Assembly: GCA_947506075.1 (NCBI GenBank)
Contig: CANNNN010000131.1
Location: forward strand, 1-7,142
Reading direction: 5' to 3'
Length of the DNA: 7,142 nt
Source of the DNA: Methylococcaceae bacterium
Lineage (GTDB): Bacteria; Pseudomonadota; Gammaproteobacteria; Methylococcales; Methylomonadaceae
The notes under the pieces are model-generated. The model ran no database searches. It saw nothing but the letters and a program-made list of their open reading frames with translations, and was not told where the DNA came from. Positions 5,949 through 7,142 of this stretch are shown here, one piece after another (position 1 is the stretch's first letter; every line of letters starts with the position of its first letter). A program made the position numbers and the translations under genes.

Positions 5949-6814
5949 AGCGCTTGCCTTGCCATGATCCAGCGCCCAAAGGCTAACAAAATAAGGCTTT
6001 GCAAAAATGGAATATAAGCCAATTGCAGGGTTTGCCATCCTGACAGTTGCGCCAGCTCGGATAACTGATAGCCGGGAATCAGCAATTTAAGAAAATCGAG
6101 TCCAGGCACGTAATAAGCCAAACCGCTAATGATGCCGGCCATAAACGTCCAGATCAGAATAGCCCAGAGGCTCGCTTGTCGGGCAGACTTAAGCTGAGCT
6201 GATAAAGCCGCCATCATCGCGGTAAAGGGTAGAACGATTAAGACTAAATTAACGATCAGCGCGAACAAGTCAGGCATTGCAGGAAAAAAAAGCGACGTAT
6301 CTCGACTCAAAACCAGAGCTAAGGTACTAAAGGCGGTGGCGCTAATCAACAGTGTCTGAATAAGCATAACGCCTGTAAACCGGCCAAAAAAAACCCGGTC
6401 GCGACTACTGCGCAGCACAATAAAACGTAAAGTGCCTCGCTCCCGATCAGAGCAAGTTTGATCGGCGGCAAACGTAATACTCAACATCGGGAAGATTATT
6501 AACGCAAGATGCCAAAACATATCGAACTCAGGAATAGACCAATGCTGGATTGAACCAAAGCCTAAAAAATCAAAAAAACTGAAGTTTTGGTTTGAACCCT
6601 TTTCCTGCACCATCAATTCAGCAGCAAAGCGTAGCGGATACCACAGAATGAAATACCAAATAACCGCAAAGGTGACCAGCGACAGCAAGCCTTTTCGGGT
6701 TGCAAAGCTTCTGCTTATTTCAAACTGACAGATCAGTAAGAGGTGATTAAAAAACCCTGGCTGCATTGATTTATCTTCAATATGTAGTCTAGCGTTATCG
6801 GTACTTTGGCTCAT
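5945..6814 (-). CDS. ABC-2 type exporter permease, six predicted membrane segments
   Basis: This 289-residue integral membrane protein is the partner of the ATPase just downstream. By eye, hydrophobic segments lie near 42-60, 98-117, 147-170, 182-205, 214-236 and 264-283, the six-helix plan of ABC-2 permeases. Between the second and third segments is DRERGTLRFIVLRSSRDRVFFG (parts of 123-144), the cytoplasmic coupling motif seen in NosY and related permeases (ERGTL...PxSR pattern). The TGA stop overlaps the ATG of the ATPase gene (ATGA), so both are translated from one message. ATG 6814 has only a weak GGG-containing leader; Met17 (6766) is an alternative that leaves all membrane segments intact. 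No periplasmic partner or other gene that would reveal the cargo (such as nosD) is adjacent. Family is confident; substrate is not inferable. Confidence 0.9.
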   Translation of the reverse strand: MSQSTDNARLHIEDKSMQPGFFNHLLLICQFEISRSFATRKGLLSLVTFAVIWYFILWYPLRFAAELMVQEKGSNQNFSFFDFLGFGSIQHWSIPEFDMFWHLALIIFPMLSITFAADQTCSDRERGTLRFIVLRSSRDRVFFGRFTGVMLIQTLLISATAFSTLALVLSRDTSLFFPAMPDLFALIVNLVLIVLPFTAMMAALSAQLKSARQASLWAILIWTFMAGIISGLAYYVPGLDFLKLLIPGYQLSELAQLSGWQTLQLAYIPFLQSLILLAFGRWIMARQAL

Positions 6815-6867
6815 TTTACCCGGATTACGCCTCGCAGCTGCAAATTAACCTGGTGGTGCACATTCCC

Positions 6868-6902
6868 AGGACTAATTAATCCTAAAAATCGCAGTCTGTC
6901 CA
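6868..6902 (-). promoter_or_regulatory. Candidate promoter and operator for the exporter operon
   Basis: Read on the minus strand, TGGACA (6897-6902; 5 of 6 matches to TTGACA) is followed after 17 bases by TTAATT (6874-6879; only 3 of 6 to TATAAT). The second hexamer lies inside AGGATTAATTAGTCCT (6868-6883), a 16-base palindrome with one mismatched pair. A dyad covering a -10 region would suit repressor binding. The distance to the permease ATG is about 60 bases. The -10 is weak, so the promoter is only a suggestion; the dyad itself is plainly visible. Confidence 0.3.
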
Positions 6903-7024
6903 CGAAAAGCACGAAATAAATCAAGGACTTCTATTTGTATTTCCACTGCCCCTTTGGGTGATGGCCTGTAGGTAAATATTCGACCAACCCGTTGAGCGCA
7001 CCAAAGGATGTACTGAAATAGGAC

Positions 7025-7142
7025 TTACGCATTGACGAAATTCCTGAATTGTGGGTTGATATTTTTTATTTCAGGCATAAGTTTCGCGATAGAATCCGCT
7101 ACCACAGTATTAAATAACTCACGCTGAAGCTCGTAACAGTTA
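7025..7142 (-). CDS. Possible C-terminal fragment of an ORF entering from the right edge
   Basis: A minus-strand frame is open from the window edge for 38 full codons and ends at TAA 7025-7027. Its visible end reads IKNINPQFRNFVNA. The amino-acid composition is normal for a soluble protein, but I do not recognise the family. The stop codon falls inside GGACTTACGCATT, a type of sequence I associate with ends of insertion sequences, so a transposase tail is possible; this is recollection, not proof. A plus-strand frame over the same bases is also open for about 30 codons. Confidence 0.3.
   Translation of the reverse strand, partial: NCYELQRELFNTVVADSIAKLMPEIKNINPQFRNFVNA

Larger units (their letters stand above)
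6815..7142. other. Right-edge region without a secure gene
   Basis: These 328 bases contain the candidate exporter promoter/operator, a short tandem CACGAAA motif (6901-6907 and 6910-6916), the sequence GGACTTACGCATT (7021-7033) and an open minus-strand frame reaching the edge. I see no RNA gene or complete coding sequence. Confidence 0.5.

Noticed and set aside
5949..6038. Longer N-terminus for the ABC ATPase
   Set aside because: The extra 30 residues are encoded inside the permease gene and lack ABC similarity; ATG 5948 has a spaced AAGG and an ATGA overlap.
6901..6916. CACGAAA direct repeat as a CRISPR or iteron array
   Set aside because: There are only two 7-base copies 9 bases apart, far too few and too short for either.

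Overview
The window looks like ordinary chromosomal DNA from a Gram-negative bacterium, most likely a gammaproteobacterium. Evidence is two outer-membrane-type lipoproteins with clear lipoboxes (an RlpA-like protein and a short Lpp/OprI-type alanine-zipper protein) and a selenouridine-tRNA pathway. A methanotroph-like relative (Methylococcales) is possible from the style of the Lpp-like C-terminus and the GCATTCCCAAGCT palindrome, but that is a guess from memory. All six well-supported genes lie on the minus strand, so transcription runs from right to left.

Layout from left to right: (1) At 1-161 there may be the tail of a plus-strand gene (stop at 112-114) followed by a well-placed ribosome binding site and an 11-codon ORF. 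This is weak evidence, but the arrangement would converge on the next gene. (2) 191-727 is an RlpA-like double-psi beta-barrel lipoprotein whose expected catalytic glutamate is a threonine. (3) 859-1137 is a small Lpp/OprI-like lipoprotein. (4) 1138-1573 is a 436-base intergenic region holding a long perfect palindrome (1285-1314) and smaller inverted repeats. (5) 1574-4919 is a two-gene selenium operon: mnmH (selU), then a 757-residue fusion of a flavin-dependent NAD(P)H oxidoreductase-like domain to selenophosphate synthetase SelD. (6) 5031-6814 is an ABC-2 type exporter: permease first, then ATPase, with an ATGA stop/start overlap. (7) 6815-7142 has a candidate promoter/operator for the exporter and, at the edge, a possible C-terminal fragment of another minus-strand ORF ending beside a GGACTTACGCATT sequence.

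How the genes work together: MnmH replaces sulfur with selenium in 2-thiouridine at tRNA position 34, using selenophosphate made by SelD. Their 11-base overlap puts producer and consumer in one transcript. The N-terminal flavoprotein half of the SelD fusion is the least understood part of the window and is the best candidate for new biochemistry, for example delivering reduced selenium to the synthetase. The exporter pair has no recognisable substrate. I see no CRISPR array, rRNA, tRNA, complete insertion sequence or defence system, and most of the window is conventional.
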